DNA of 64,000 nucleotides, taken from positions 3,590,001 to 3,654,000 of the forward strand of contig NC_013132.1 in the NCBI RefSeq assembly GCF_000024005.1. Reading direction: 5' to 3'. This stretch comes from Chitinophaga pinensis DSM 2588 (GTDB taxonomy: Bacteria > Bacteroidota > Bacteroidia > Chitinophagales > Chitinophagaceae). Below are positions 25,967 to 34,114 of the stretch, one piece after another. Below the pieces are notes generated by a model. The model did not search any database and was not told the DNA's origin. It worked only from the letters and a program-made list of their open reading frames with translations. The position numbers and the translations under genes were made by a program. How positions within the stretch are numbered: the stretch's first letter is position 1; each line of letters opens with the position of its first letter.

Positions 25967-27019
25967 CTATTCGAATTCATTGATATTTCTTACCCTTACA
26001 TCTGGCATAGTTTCGAAAATGTCCTGCATATACTTTTTATGATTAGCCCCGGCGATAACGACTACTTTTTTCGCCCCTGCCTTTCTCGCTCTGTTCACAA
26101 CGTTATCACACATTCCCTTATTTCTCATTATCCACCAATGTATTTTCGAAAGCATTTCTTCTTTAGGGAAGTTATTCATATCATACATCTCCGGCAAATA
26201 AAAATCCCCTGAGGCAGCAATGGCAGATGCCTCCTCTGTGTTTAACCATTCCGTTACGTTTTTCGAAGATTTTTCTACACTGTCATACTTTTCATACCCC
26301 TTATTGATCTTATCCAAATTAGATTTCAATTCTTTTCTAAAAGATGTTGTAGTACCTTTTTTAAATACATCGAATTTTGCATCGAATGCTACCCAGGATG
26401 CTTGCCAATTCAAATCGTAATCTTGGCAATCCATAGGAAGCAATTCCTGAATTCCCATCTCCTGCATCATTGGAAATGCGATTAGCGCATATTCAGAAGT
26501 TTTTAGTCTTTTCATGCTCCGCCCCGTTGTATCCAATTGGGGACTAAGTAATTTATTGACATAGTTTTCAAGTTCAGCATTAGGTATTTGCTGGAGATTA
26601 TTGAAAACTTGCCAAAATTGATAATGTCCATTTGCAACGTCCTGATTAAGATAATAAGCATGGGCTAAGTCAGTTTTTACCCGATAGTTTTGAGGTTCTG
26701 TTAGCGATAATTTTTTTAGGCTGTCAATTCTCTTAGGGAGCAACGCTACTGGTATACTTCGATTGTTCATCAGCATTTTTAGCCGTTGGATATTGGGTTG
26801 TTTACACCAATAATCCATCACAAGGCGCTCATCTTCCTTACTCAAGAATTCGCCAAAAAAAGCATCAGGTTGGAATTTTTTGATTTTATTATGAATGCCG
26901 GAAAAATCCTGTCCGGGGTAGTTGCTATAGTTGTGGGAAACACCTATCACTATAATATCCACTTGTTGCGCACAGGTGTTGATCGAAATAAAGAAAATAA
27001 AAAAGAAGAAATACTTCAT
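25967..27019 (-). CDS. TraB/GumN-like (DUF5694-type) secreted protein
   Basis: 350 residues. The signal peptide is MKYFFFFIFFISINTCAQQ. The mature part starts VDIIVIGVSHNYSNYPGQD and has QPDAFFGEFLSKEDERLV early, and VVVIAGANHKKYMQDIFE at the end, the pattern of the DUF5694/TraB-like family (an early histidine, a glutamate and a C-terminal G-A-x-H). These proteins are putative metal-dependent hydrolases; the substrate is not established. It is the only larger minus-strand gene of the island. The ATG at 27019 fits the signal peptide better than the longer frame upstream. Confidence 0.7.
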   Translation of the reverse strand: MKYFFFFIFFISINTCAQQVDIIVIGVSHNYSNYPGQDFSGIHNKIKKFQPDAFFGEFLSKEDERLVMDYWCKQPNIQRLKMLMNNRSIPVALLPKRIDSLKKLSLTEPQNYRVKTDLAHAYYLNQDVANGHYQFWQVFNNLQQIPNAELENYVNKLLSPQLDTTGRSMKRLKTSEYALIAFPMMQEMGIQELLPMDCQDYDLNWQASWVAFDAKFDVFKKGTTTSFRKELKSNLDKINKGYEKYDSVEKSSKNVTEWLNTEEASAIAASGDFYLPEMYDMNNFPKEEMLSKIHWWIMRNKGMCDNVVNRARKAGAKKVVVIAGANHKKYMQDIFETMPDVRVRNINEFE

Positions 27020-27239
27020 ATTTTGCCTTTGTTGTTTAATTAAAGGTTTGTCGGTTCCACGTATTTTCACCAACGGTGACCGCTTGCCGATATGGTGCTA
27101 TCTGAAAATCGCCAGCAAGTTGAAGTGGTCCGAATTACACGGACAGGAATTCTCTTGAGTTAAACAATGATAGTACATTTTTTGGCAAAAGCCATCGCCC
27201 TTTAGCTAACCCTCAAATCAACTTACTTGCCACTACAAA

Positions 27240-27410
27240 TCACAACGCATCCATCACATTGCCCACCTCAAGTCGTTCAAAGATCCTCCTACGGTAATAT
27301 TTCACCGTGTCCGGAGCTACAAACAACTTCTCCGCAATCTGATCGATTGAAAAGCCTTGGGCATGCAACCGCAAAACCTCCAGCTCTCTTTCCGTGAGCG
27401 AAGGCTTTAC
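27240..27410 (-). pseudogene. Truncated LuxR/GerE-type HTH domain
   Basis: On the minus strand 27410-27240 encodes a 56-residue piece: SLTERELEVLRLHAQGFSID, then QIAEKLFVAPDTVKYYRRRI, then FERLEVGN, ending in TGA. This is the GerE/LuxR DNA-binding domain, normally the C-terminus of a larger regulator. The frame stays open to 27433 without a start or a receiver domain. At 27411 it meets a sequence almost identical to the tRNA-Lys terminator, which suggests a recombination junction that removed the 5' part. Confidence 0.72.
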
Positions 27411-27411
27411 C

Positions 27412-27500
27412 GACTTTGGAGCGTTTTTGTTTTATAGCATTTCATACAATATCTTAATTAGCAACCTTTAAGCCAGTTCGAGTCCAAACGGGTGGCTTTT
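27412..27500 (+). repeat. Terminator-like copy plus tRNA 3'-half-like relic B
   Basis: GACTTTGGAGCGTTTTTGTT at 27412-27431 nearly repeats the tail of the tRNA-Lys terminator (19858 onward), and AACCTTTAAGCCAGTTCGAGT at 27463-27483 resembles relic A. The order terminator-like then tRNA-like is the same in both places. The rest of 27501-27695 has no convincing gene: a possible start MKILKSTNLFSLYLLLN at 27533 runs only 29 codons. Confidence 0.45.
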
Positions 27501-27695
27501 ACGATGAATCCTTCACACAGAAGAAAAGGAGTATGAAAATTCTTAAATCAACAAACTTGTTCTCTTTATATTTACTATTAAATCATTCAGCCAGCTTTAA
27601 TCAAACTCGAGCCCTATTTTAGGTAAGTGTGTCTAACAGTGTGGTGAAGCGGTGTATAATATACCACTAAACCATCTTTGCTAGAGCCGTATATT

Positions 27696-27980
27696 TCAGC
27701 ATTTCCAATTAAAATTTAATGACTCACATTTAGGGCAAATCATATACTCCTTATCAAGCTTGTCAAAATTGCACCTATTGCAAAGTCCATAAGTTCTATT
27801 AACATGAGTTACAATATATTTGGCTTCCATATGGCTAAGTCCACAAAAATCGATAAGATATTTTACTGAATAGATAGGGGATTGGAGCTTCAATTCCAAT
27901 ATTCTTTTTTTCTCTGATAGACTTAATTCTGGAATCTCAATCCCCTCTTCTGGTAGACAATTTTTGCATTTAACATTCAT
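27696..27980 (-). CDS. Small zinc-ribbon protein with an L7/L12-like helix
   Basis: 94 residues from ATG 27980 (an upstream ATG at 28013 is possible). Cysteine pairs occur in MNVKCKNCLPE, YGLCNRCNFDK and MICPKCESLNFNWKC, the last two forming a zinc ribbon. Between them lies YSVKYLIDFCGLSHMEAKYI, which follows the VKxLxxxxGLxxxEAKxxV pattern of the ribosomal protein L7/L12 C-terminal domain. I do not know a function for this combination. It is flanked by non-coding island DNA on both sides and is probably monocistronic. Confidence 0.6.
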   Translation of the reverse strand: MNVKCKNCLPEEGIEIPELSLSEKKRILELKLQSPIYSVKYLIDFCGLSHMEAKYIVTHVNRTYGLCNRCNFDKLDKEYMICPKCESLNFNWKC

Positions 27981-28157
27981 AAAGCTCTTTTTATTCTTGA
28001 ATATAGCACACATCGTTTGTATAAAATAATTTCATATTAACATTTGCTTTTTCCAATTAAAGATGTGTTTTGGTTCACTAATTGTTCTGGGGGTTAAGGA
28101 CTAAGGCTATCGGTCAGGTGACAAAATGTTGTTCCAGCTGCATATAATCCTCATTAT

Positions 28158-28190
28158 TAACCTTCAGGCAGGTTCGAGTTTCAGCCAGGA
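28158..28190 (+). repeat. tRNA 3'-half-like relic C; 27981-28650 otherwise without a gene
   Basis: TAACCTTCAGGCAGGTTCGAG then TTTCAGCCAGG shares the AACCT...GG TTCGAGT pattern with relics A and B and with real tRNA 3' halves. The remaining sequence to 28650 shows short minus-strand open pieces interrupted by stops and no recognisable domain. Confidence 0.4.
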
Positions 28191-28657
28191 TTCTTTTTAG
28201 ATACCAGTTATTTTTCATGTTATAATAGACGTCTTCAGGGAATATCGTTTTCTGTATTCTTTGTTGCTGTGATTCCATACTAGCACGAGTACTGTGACAT
28301 GCTAGGTAGCCATTCGATGAGTTTTGTCCAGATTCAAGGCGTTTACCGGAAACACTTTTAATTCTTCCAGCGCTTTTTTACGTTCTATTTAATTTACAGG
28401 CAAGCTTTTGATAAAGTTATTCTGTGATCTCTGGTCAACATAACATTCCTCCTTAAACTGGTTTCTGACCAGTTGGTTTCTCATTTATGTTTGTTATGCA
28501 TTTTAAAGATGAAGAGCCCCTATGATAATTCTCAGATTCAGCTACCTGTTGAGCGGAATAGTAAAAGTGGTTTTTCTGACTATAATCAGCTTTTATCTGC
28601 ATATCAACAGCATTATTAAGTTCCCAAACATTACTTTCTCTATCCATCGCCCCAATG

Positions 28658-28709
28658 TGTGATATACATCACAAAATGAGTTCATTGTCATCAAGGTGAT
28701 GTAGGTCAC
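28658..28709. promoter_or_regulatory. Two Crp/Fnr-family binding sites before the dehydrogenase pair
   Basis: TGTGA-TATACA-TCACA (28658-28673) is a perfect Crp-type palindrome, and GTGAT-GTAG-GTCAC (28696-28709) is a near-perfect second one, 37 bp centre to centre. They end 54 bases before the first short-chain dehydrogenase start. No Crp/Fnr gene is present in the window. Confidence 0.65.
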
Positions 28710-28763
28710 GTAGTCACCTCGACTTTCAATGTGATCTTTGAGTTGTTAATAAACCATACAACA

Positions 28764-29582
28764 ATGACAAAGACAATTTTTATTACAGGCGCTTCCCGTG
28801 GATTTGGTAAAATCTGGGCAGAAGCATTTTTAAATCGCGGTGATCAAGTAATTGCTACAGCCCGCGATATAAGTCACCTAAAAGACTTAGTAGGAAATTA
28901 TGGAGAAAAAATCTTCCCACTTAAACTTGATGTGAATGACCGTGATGCAGTTTTTGCTGCTGTCAAAGCGGGAAAAGAACATTTTGGCGCTATTGATGTG
29001 CTCATAAATAATGCCGGCTATGGTTTGTTCGGTGCCATTGAAGAAACTACTGAGCAAGAAGCCCGTGACCAGATGGAGACAAACTTTTTCGGCCTGCTTT
29101 GGGTAACACAAGCGGTATTGCCAATTATGCGGGAACAGAACAGTGGCCATATTATTCAGTTGTCAAGTGTATTGGGGGTAGTAACTGTTCCAACACTCGG
29201 TTTGTACAATGCATCTAAGTTTGCAGTGGAAGGTTTAACAGAATCTTTAGCGCAGGAAGTAGCAGAACTCGGTATAAAAGTTTCTATGGTAGAACCCAAT
29301 GCATTTTCAACTGACTGGGGTGGTGCTTCAGCCATTCATACAAATGCGAATCCTGTCTATGATAAGGTAAAGGCAGACCTACAGGCAGGCTTTACTCCGG
29401 ATTTCTTTGGTAAACCCGAGGCGACTACCCAGGCGATATTGAAACTCGTAGACAGTGAAAAACCTCCCTTACGGTTATTTCTTGGCAGCAAGGCTTATCC
29501 CTGGGTAAAACAGGTTTATCAAACCCGCTATGCGGAATGGGATGCCTGGAGTGAAGTTTCAAACGAAGCCCATGGACACTAA
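28764..29582 (+). CDS. Short-chain dehydrogenase/reductase 1
   Basis: 272 residues from ATG 28764 (MTKTIFITGASRGFGKIW). The Rossmann motif is TGASRGFG, followed by NNAGYGLFGA, the catalytic serine in IIQLSSVLGVV and the active site YNASK. It is a classical NAD(P)-dependent SDR. The next gene, also an SDR with the same motifs, starts 42 bases later, so they appear to be a tandem duplication transcribed together. The promoter region holds two Crp/Fnr-type palindromes. The substrate is unknown. Confidence 0.92.
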   Translation: MTKTIFITGASRGFGKIWAEAFLNRGDQVIATARDISHLKDLVGNYGEKIFPLKLDVNDRDAVFAAVKAGKEHFGAIDVLINNAGYGLFGAIEETTEQEARDQMETNFFGLLWVTQAVLPIMREQNSGHIIQLSSVLGVVTVPTLGLYNASKFAVEGLTESLAQEVAELGIKVSMVEPNAFSTDWGGASAIHTNANPVYDKVKADLQAGFTPDFFGKPEATTQAILKLVDSEKPPLRLFLGSKAYPWVKQVYQTRYAEWDAWSEVSNEAHGH

Positions 29583-29624
29583 ATGTTAGAATCTCATTTT
29601 GAAACAGGAATAATAAATAATATC

Positions 29625-30473
29625 ATGAAAAAGCAAAAAGTTTGGTTTATAACAGGCGCATCAAAAGGCTTTGGATTGGAAATAGCCAAAGCAGCACTTA
29701 AAGCCGGTGATAAAGTTGCGGCAACAGTCAGAGGCAATGCCGAAAATCTTAAAGCGATATTTAACAACGAAGAGAATGCATTGGTTGTGACACTCGACGT
29801 TACCAAAGAGGATCAGGTAAAGCAAGGTGTACAGGATGCTATAAACAAATTCGGACGCTTAGATGTATTGGTTAATAATGCTGGATATGGCTTGCTTGGC
29901 GCTACCGAGGAAGTATCCGACTATGAGGTAAGAAAACAATATGACACCAATGTTTTCGGTTTACTGAACGTTACCAGGGCTGTTTTACCTCATATGCGAA
30001 GCCAAAAGTCCGGACATATTATTAACATATCTTCATTACTTGGCTATACGGCATCTGTGCCTGGCTTTGGCCTTTACGGCTCAACTAAATTTGCAGTTGA
30101 AGGTATAACTGAAGGGTTAGCACTTGAAGTAAAACCATTAGGCATATATGTTACAACAGCTGCTCCTGGATATTTCAGAACAAAATTTGCTTCAACTGAA
30201 TCATATCAGGCGTCTGAGATTAAATTAGATGCATATAAAGAAACGGTAGGGCATATTAGGGAGTTTATTAGTCAGATAGACGGTAATCAGCCGGGCGACC
30301 CCGTAAGACTTGCACAGGCAATTATTAAATTGGCCGCCAGCGAAAATCCGCCAATACATCTGCCTTTAGGGTCTGATTCGGTAGCTGCATTCCGGATGAA
30401 AACGGCGCAGGCTGGAAAAGAAGTAGATGAATGGGAAAACATATCTAATAGTACGGATTATCCGAAGAACTAA
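29625..30473 (+). CDS. Short-chain dehydrogenase/reductase 2
   Basis: 282 residues from ATG 29625 (MKKQKVWFITGASKGFGLEI). It has TGASKGFG, NNAGYGLLGA, HIINISSLLGY and the active site YGSTK. It is clearly a paralogue of the upstream SDR, sharing several identical blocks, and both close with a PxxLxLGS-type segment (NPPIHLPLGSDSVAAFRMK here). It is the last gene of the AT-rich island; 139 bases downstream comes the tRNA 3'-end fragment. No obvious terminator follows the gene itself. Confidence 0.92.
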   Translation: MKKQKVWFITGASKGFGLEIAKAALKAGDKVAATVRGNAENLKAIFNNEENALVVTLDVTKEDQVKQGVQDAINKFGRLDVLVNNAGYGLLGATEEVSDYEVRKQYDTNVFGLLNVTRAVLPHMRSQKSGHIINISSLLGYTASVPGFGLYGSTKFAVEGITEGLALEVKPLGIYVTTAAPGYFRTKFASTESYQASEIKLDAYKETVGHIREFISQIDGNQPGDPVRLAQAIIKLAASENPPIHLPLGSDSVAAFRMKTAQAGKEVDEWENISNSTDYPKN

Positions 30474-30612
30474 AACCCACGTGTTCATTATACATCAAGA
30501 TCATATTAAACCGGTTAGCCAGATCCCAGATGCTATACCTCGAACTTTTATTGTATTATTTTGACATCGTTAAAATCGATATTGCATAGTTGTGTTAAAT
30601 CATCAATAATTT

Positions 30613-30639
30613 GGTTCGAGTTCCCCATCCCGGGATCAC
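30613..30639 (+). repeat. Fragment of a tRNA 3' end, likely right attachment site
   Basis: This stretch begins GGTTCGAGT and ends CGGGATCAC, both identical to the corresponding 9-mers in the tRNA-Lys T-arm and acceptor end (19808-19830), but the middle differs by a few bases and an insertion. The tRNA 5' part is absent. It is followed by a perfect 12-bp terminator. It would be the right boundary of the island; the gap 30474-30884 holds nothing else clear. Confidence 0.55.
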
Positions 30640-30648
30640 TGGAAAAGA

Positions 30649-30688
30649 AGAGCCTGTATCAAAAGTAAGATACAGGCTCTCTTTATTC
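30649..30688 (+). terminator. Strong hairpin terminator after the tRNA-like fragment
   Basis: AGAGCCTGTATC (30649-30660) pairs perfectly with GATACAGGCTCT (30669-30680) around 8 bases, with CTTTATT following. It fits the original terminator of a tRNA locus or of the SDR operon. Confidence 0.75.
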
Positions 30689-30848
30689 GGGTACCTGATG
30701 GAATCAGGTAGTCATTTAAGTAATTCTAAGGATGTTCATTTATTTTCGATACATCCTCTTCTTTTTTATCAATATTGCAGCTCGCGCTCGTGCCCTTCAA
30801 ATTGCCATTGAAGAATTTGGTTTGGAGTGAGTCTTCGAAAACATATAT

Positions 30849-30879
30849 AAAAGCAGCTGTTATACTTGCAGCAGCTTTT
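30849..30879 (-). terminator. Possible terminator of the GldA/GldFG-like operon
   Basis: AAAAGC and GCTTTT, with CTG and CAG further in, form an interrupted stem just after the stop codon of the minus-strand permease gene. The T run on the minus strand is short, so it is weak. Confidence 0.35.
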
Positions 30880-30884
30880 ACTTT

Positions 30885-33095
30885 TTATCGCCTCCGGCGG
30901 TATAATAATAGTACGGCGGCAAAGATTAACAAGCCGCCTGGTATTACACCAAAGAAGATAATACGCATCATTAAAATGCCCCGATCGTCGCTGTCAATCG
31001 CATCTTTGGAGCGGATGGCGCCGGTGTTAACAGGGAACGTGCCGTAGGTGAACCAGCGGAACATTTCTGTAATGAGCGGTTGATTCCAGTTGTATGGCTT
31101 GCGGCGGCTTAGTTCACTGGAACTCATGAAATCGGCATCGCCGGTCACGATGATCCGCTGTTCCTTGCCATTGATACTGCGTTGCGCGGCGATGGCCAGC
31201 GCTTTGTTGTTTTTAGCTACCAGCAAGGGTACAATGTGGAAGCCGGTTGTGTCCCGGTAGCTGATGCCAGAGGTCCCTACCATCGATACCACGCCGTTGT
31301 CGGCCCTGTAGCCGGCTAGTTTAGGAGCTATCGTGGCTGCACTGTCAGCAAAGTGCGCAAGGATAAAGTCGGGCGCGTAATCGCGGCTTTCTTCCTGTAT
31401 CGTAGTAGCTTCGGGATGTATACCAAGCGGCTGTAAAAGCGGTGCTACAACGTTTTGGGAAAGGGGTTCCGTGATCACAAAAAGGTTTCTGCCACTAGCT
31501 ACGTACTGCACCAGTTTTTGTTGTACTTCGTCGGAGAATGCAGTTTTTGGATCGGCGATCACCAGTACGGAAGTGGATGCGGGAATGTCTTGCTGTGCGA
31601 GGTTTACCGTATCAACGTTAAAACCCTGGTTGATGAGTGCTCCCCTGAATGTAAGTTCGTTTACGAACGTTCTGAACTCAGCATCACCGGCTTTGGTAAT
31701 ACTGCGTTCGCCATTGCCGTGCAGGAAAGTAATAACTGGGATGTCTTCAGGCGTGATAAGCCTTTTCAGCGCTGCGGTAAATTCCTGTTCGCCAGGATAG
31801 ATGCGGATATCATTGTAATAGCGTAAAAAGGTTTTTTTATCACCATACTCCAATAGTCTTACCAGTCGATTTTCTTCGGGATTCAGATTTACGATCTTCT
31901 TTACAGCGTCTGGTTTCAGTACATTCCTGAAATCGAGGTCCTGGATATCGGCAACTTTTTTAGCAATCGCTCCATCGCTTTCCCCAGGATAGTTTTTGTA
32001 AAGTCCTTCATTATTGGAAAAATCGTAGTAATAAACGTACTCCATCTTCATATCGGGCATAAAACGGCGATAGGGAGTGAGGATTCGTTCGTCTTCACTT
32101 TTCTTTTCGGGTGCTCCGAGGTAGTAGTTATTGTCCAGGATGTTTACGTAAGTCGTTACTTTTAGCGGATGCTCCATTTTGGAGATCAGTTCCCGGCTTT
32201 GTTGGCCCAGTGTATGCGTTTGTGTAGCCGTCATATCAATATAACCGGTTAAAGCGGGAATGGTGCTCAGATAGCCGATCAGGAAGCACAGTCCGACCAA
32301 CCCGATATAGCGGGCAGTGCGTACGGGCTTTGAGCGGGCCTCTCGCTGGTCTTGCAGCCGCATACCTGTAATGGCTAAAAAGAAGCCGATCACAATCAAA
32401 AAGTAAATGATGTCCTGGGTGCTGATCAGCCCGAAAATAAATTGTTCGGTCCTGCCGGCAATCGACATGAAATAGGTGATATGTCGTACGGTGTCGTTCC
32501 CCTGGAATAACCCGCCTACGAAGTTAAGTCCCGCCAATACTGCCAGTGTGCTGATCGCCGCTACTACCTGGTAGGTAGTGAGTGAAGACATAAACAGTCC
32601 GATGGCTGAATAGGCACAGATTAACAGGTATAGTCCGATAGCGCCGGAAGCCAAAAATATCCAATCGATATCGGTGATAAAAAACGAGCCTGCCACGCCG
32701 TACAAGCAAATAATAACGAGCAATAGTGCGCCATAGCCCATCATGGCCACATATTTACCGAGTACGATATCTTTTACTTTAATGGGAGATGATAACAACA
32801 GTTTTATGGAACCACTGTGTGTTTCACGACTGATCAGACCCATGGTAAGTAGTGGAATGTAGAAGTAGAGGGTATTCTTTACACCGGGATAAAATCCTTC
32901 CTGTAATCCCGCAAACACCATGGACGTGACATCGTTAAAATGATTACCCATACGCTGTGCGCGGCCGATCATTTGTATGTAATAAAGAAAGTTAACGCCT
33001 ATCTGTACGGGAAACACGATCAGGATGAGCCAGGCTACCGGCGAATGAAACAGCAGACTCAGTTCCTGGCGGGCTATTCTGATATTTACTTTCAT
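30885..33095 (-). CDS. GldF-GldG-type fusion: ABC-2 permease plus extracytoplasmic ABC auxiliary domain
   Basis: 736 residues. Residues 1-250 are a six-helix ABC-2 permease like GldF (SLLFHSPVAWLILIVFPVQI, ETHSGSIKLLLSSPIKVKDI). After a further helix comes a large extracytoplasmic domain with the GldG/ABC_transp_aux pattern (LKVTTYVNILDNNYYLGAPE, then DIPVITFLHGNGERSI and SVLVIADPKTAFSDEVQQKL), closed by a C-terminal helix and RRRR. GldF and GldG are usually separate proteins. The start overlaps the ATPase stop by four bases. In gliding Bacteroidota such transporters accompany motility, but close paralogues serve other exporters, and here the neighbours are a SusCD pair. Confidence 0.85.
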   Translation of the reverse strand: MKVNIRIARQELSLLFHSPVAWLILIVFPVQIGVNFLYYIQMIGRAQRMGNHFNDVTSMVFAGLQEGFYPGVKNTLYFYIPLLTMGLISRETHSGSIKLLLSSPIKVKDIVLGKYVAMMGYGALLLVIICLYGVAGSFFITDIDWIFLASGAIGLYLLICAYSAIGLFMSSLTTYQVVAAISTLAVLAGLNFVGGLFQGNDTVRHITYFMSIAGRTEQFIFGLISTQDIIYFLIVIGFFLAITGMRLQDQREARSKPVRTARYIGLVGLCFLIGYLSTIPALTGYIDMTATQTHTLGQQSRELISKMEHPLKVTTYVNILDNNYYLGAPEKKSEDERILTPYRRFMPDMKMEYVYYYDFSNNEGLYKNYPGESDGAIAKKVADIQDLDFRNVLKPDAVKKIVNLNPEENRLVRLLEYGDKKTFLRYYNDIRIYPGEQEFTAALKRLITPEDIPVITFLHGNGERSITKAGDAEFRTFVNELTFRGALINQGFNVDTVNLAQQDIPASTSVLVIADPKTAFSDEVQQKLVQYVASGRNLFVITEPLSQNVVAPLLQPLGIHPEATTIQEESRDYAPDFILAHFADSAATIAPKLAGYRADNGVVSMVGTSGISYRDTTGFHIVPLLVAKNNKALAIAAQRSINGKEQRIIVTGDADFMSSSELSRRKPYNWNQPLITEMFRWFTYGTFPVNTGAIRSKDAIDSDDRGILMMRIIFFGVIPGGLLIFAAVLLLYRRRR

Positions 33096-34036
33096 GATTG
33101 AACGGATGGTTTAAATGTTTTGTTGGATAACTGTGCGAAAATGGCATCGAGCGAACTTTTCTCCAGTGTGATTTCTTTCAGGCGCCATTTGCGGTGAACG
33201 CTCATTTCCACCAGTTCTTCTGCAATGTCCGCGGTGGGATCGAACCGCATACGAACGGTTTTTTCCGTGAGGAACACTACTTCTTTTACGCCTCCGATTG
33301 CCCTCAGTTCTTCAGCTGCAGGTGGATTTTCCATGGTGGCCACCAGGCTATCCGGTTCGATGTAATTGTTGAAAGTATCCATCGTGTCTTTAAACACGAT
33401 TTTGCCACCTTCAATCATGATGATATCCTGGCAGGTAGCCTGTATTTCCGAAAGGATATGGGAAGAAAAAATTACTGAGCGGTCTGTCGCAATTTCTTTG
33501 ATCAGTTGTCGTACTTCCAGAATCTGGTTAGGATCGAGGCCGTTGGTGGGCTCGTCCAGGACAACGAGCAATGGGCGGTGAATGATCGCCTGGGCAATGC
33601 CTACCCGTTGCCGGTAGCCGCCGGATAAATTACCGATCAGCCTTTTGCTGAAATGCGCTACGCCGCATCTTTCTTTCACCTTGTCCACGGATTCGCGAAT
33701 CTTTCGTTTTTCTATCAACCGCAGGTGCGCACAATAAGTGAGGTATTCGTCTACGGTTTGTTCAAGGTACAGCGGGGCGTTTTGCGGCAAAAAGCCGATC
33801 CGTTTTTTGGCTTCTTCCGGGTCAGTACGCATGTCGATGCCTTCTATTAACACCTGGCCACGGGTTTGGCTCAATACGCCGCAAAGGATGTTCATGGTTG
33901 TAGATTTTCCGGCGCCATTGGAACCGAGTAGTCCTACAATACCGTTCCTGTTGATCTCGAAGTTGATGTCCTGCACCGCCCAGTCTTTACTGTAACGGTG
34001 AAACAGTCCTTCGATTTTTACGATATTATCCTGCAT
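33092..34036 (-). CDS. ABC transporter ATP-binding protein (GldA-like)
   Basis: 314 residues from ATG 34036. Walker A is GSNGAGKST, the signature NLSGGYRQRVGIAQAI, and Walker B is LLVVLDEPTNGLDP. The C-terminal ~90 residues after the ATPase core (EIQATCQDIIMIEGGKIVF onward) match the GldA/NatA type. It couples to the GldF-GldG fusion encoded immediately downstream with an overlapping stop/start. It lies 78 bases after the SusD gene on the same strand, so the sigma/FecR/SusC/SusD genes and this transporter may form one transcription unit. Confidence 0.9.
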   Translation of the reverse strand: MQDNIVKIEGLFHRYSKDWAVQDINFEINRNGIVGLLGSNGAGKSTTMNILCGVLSQTRGQVLIEGIDMRTDPEEAKKRIGFLPQNAPLYLEQTVDEYLTYCAHLRLIEKRKIRESVDKVKERCGVAHFSKRLIGNLSGGYRQRVGIAQAIIHRPLLVVLDEPTNGLDPNQILEVRQLIKEIATDRSVIFSSHILSEIQATCQDIIMIEGGKIVFKDTMDTFNNYIEPDSLVATMENPPAAEELRAIGGVKEVVFLTEKTVRMRFDPTADIAEELVEMSVHRKWRLKEITLEKSSLDAIFAQLSNKTFKPSVQS

Positions 34037-34066
34037 ATTCAATTTATTACGCAATAAGAGATGAAT

Positions 34067-34088
34067 GGCGCCGGAAACTTCCGGCGCC
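34067..34088 (-). other. Intercistronic stem-loop between susD and the ATPase gene
   Basis: GGCGCCGGAA and TTCCGGCGCC form a perfect 10-bp stem with no T run on either strand. It could stabilise the upstream mRNA or set different levels for the SusCD and transporter parts. Confidence 0.6.
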
Positions 34089-34114
34089 TGAAGGGTATGG
34101 TTGGTTGGATATTT

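Larger units (their letters stand above)
19830..30639. mobile_element. Probable decayed genomic island at tRNA-Lys
   Basis: Intact tRNA-Lys lies at the left, and at 30613-30639 a fragment repeats GGTTCGAGT and CGGGATCAC, the two ends of the tRNA-Lys 3' part. It is followed by a perfect terminator, as expected for the former end of a tRNA locus. The enclosed ~10.8 kb is visibly more AT-rich than its surroundings, has many orphan genes, long non-coding stretches, a truncated luxR fragment and further tRNA-like relics at 19906, 27470 and 28158. No integrase, transposase or conjugation gene remains, so the mobile origin is inferred. Confidence 0.55.

Noticed and set aside
27598..27685. Possible minus-strand tRNA (GGTTTAGTGGTA and a CTCGAGT further on)
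   Set aside because: The D-arm-like and T-loop-like strings are at the right distance, but the acceptor, anticodon and T stems do not pair.
28453..28647. Minus-strand frame of 64 codons
   Set aside because: No domain, no start context and not conserved in any pattern I know; it may be a gene remnant in the island but cannot be supported.
19830..30639. Prophage or integrative conjugative element
   Set aside because: No capsid, tail, relaxase, mating-pair or integrase gene is present; only a decayed island can be argued.
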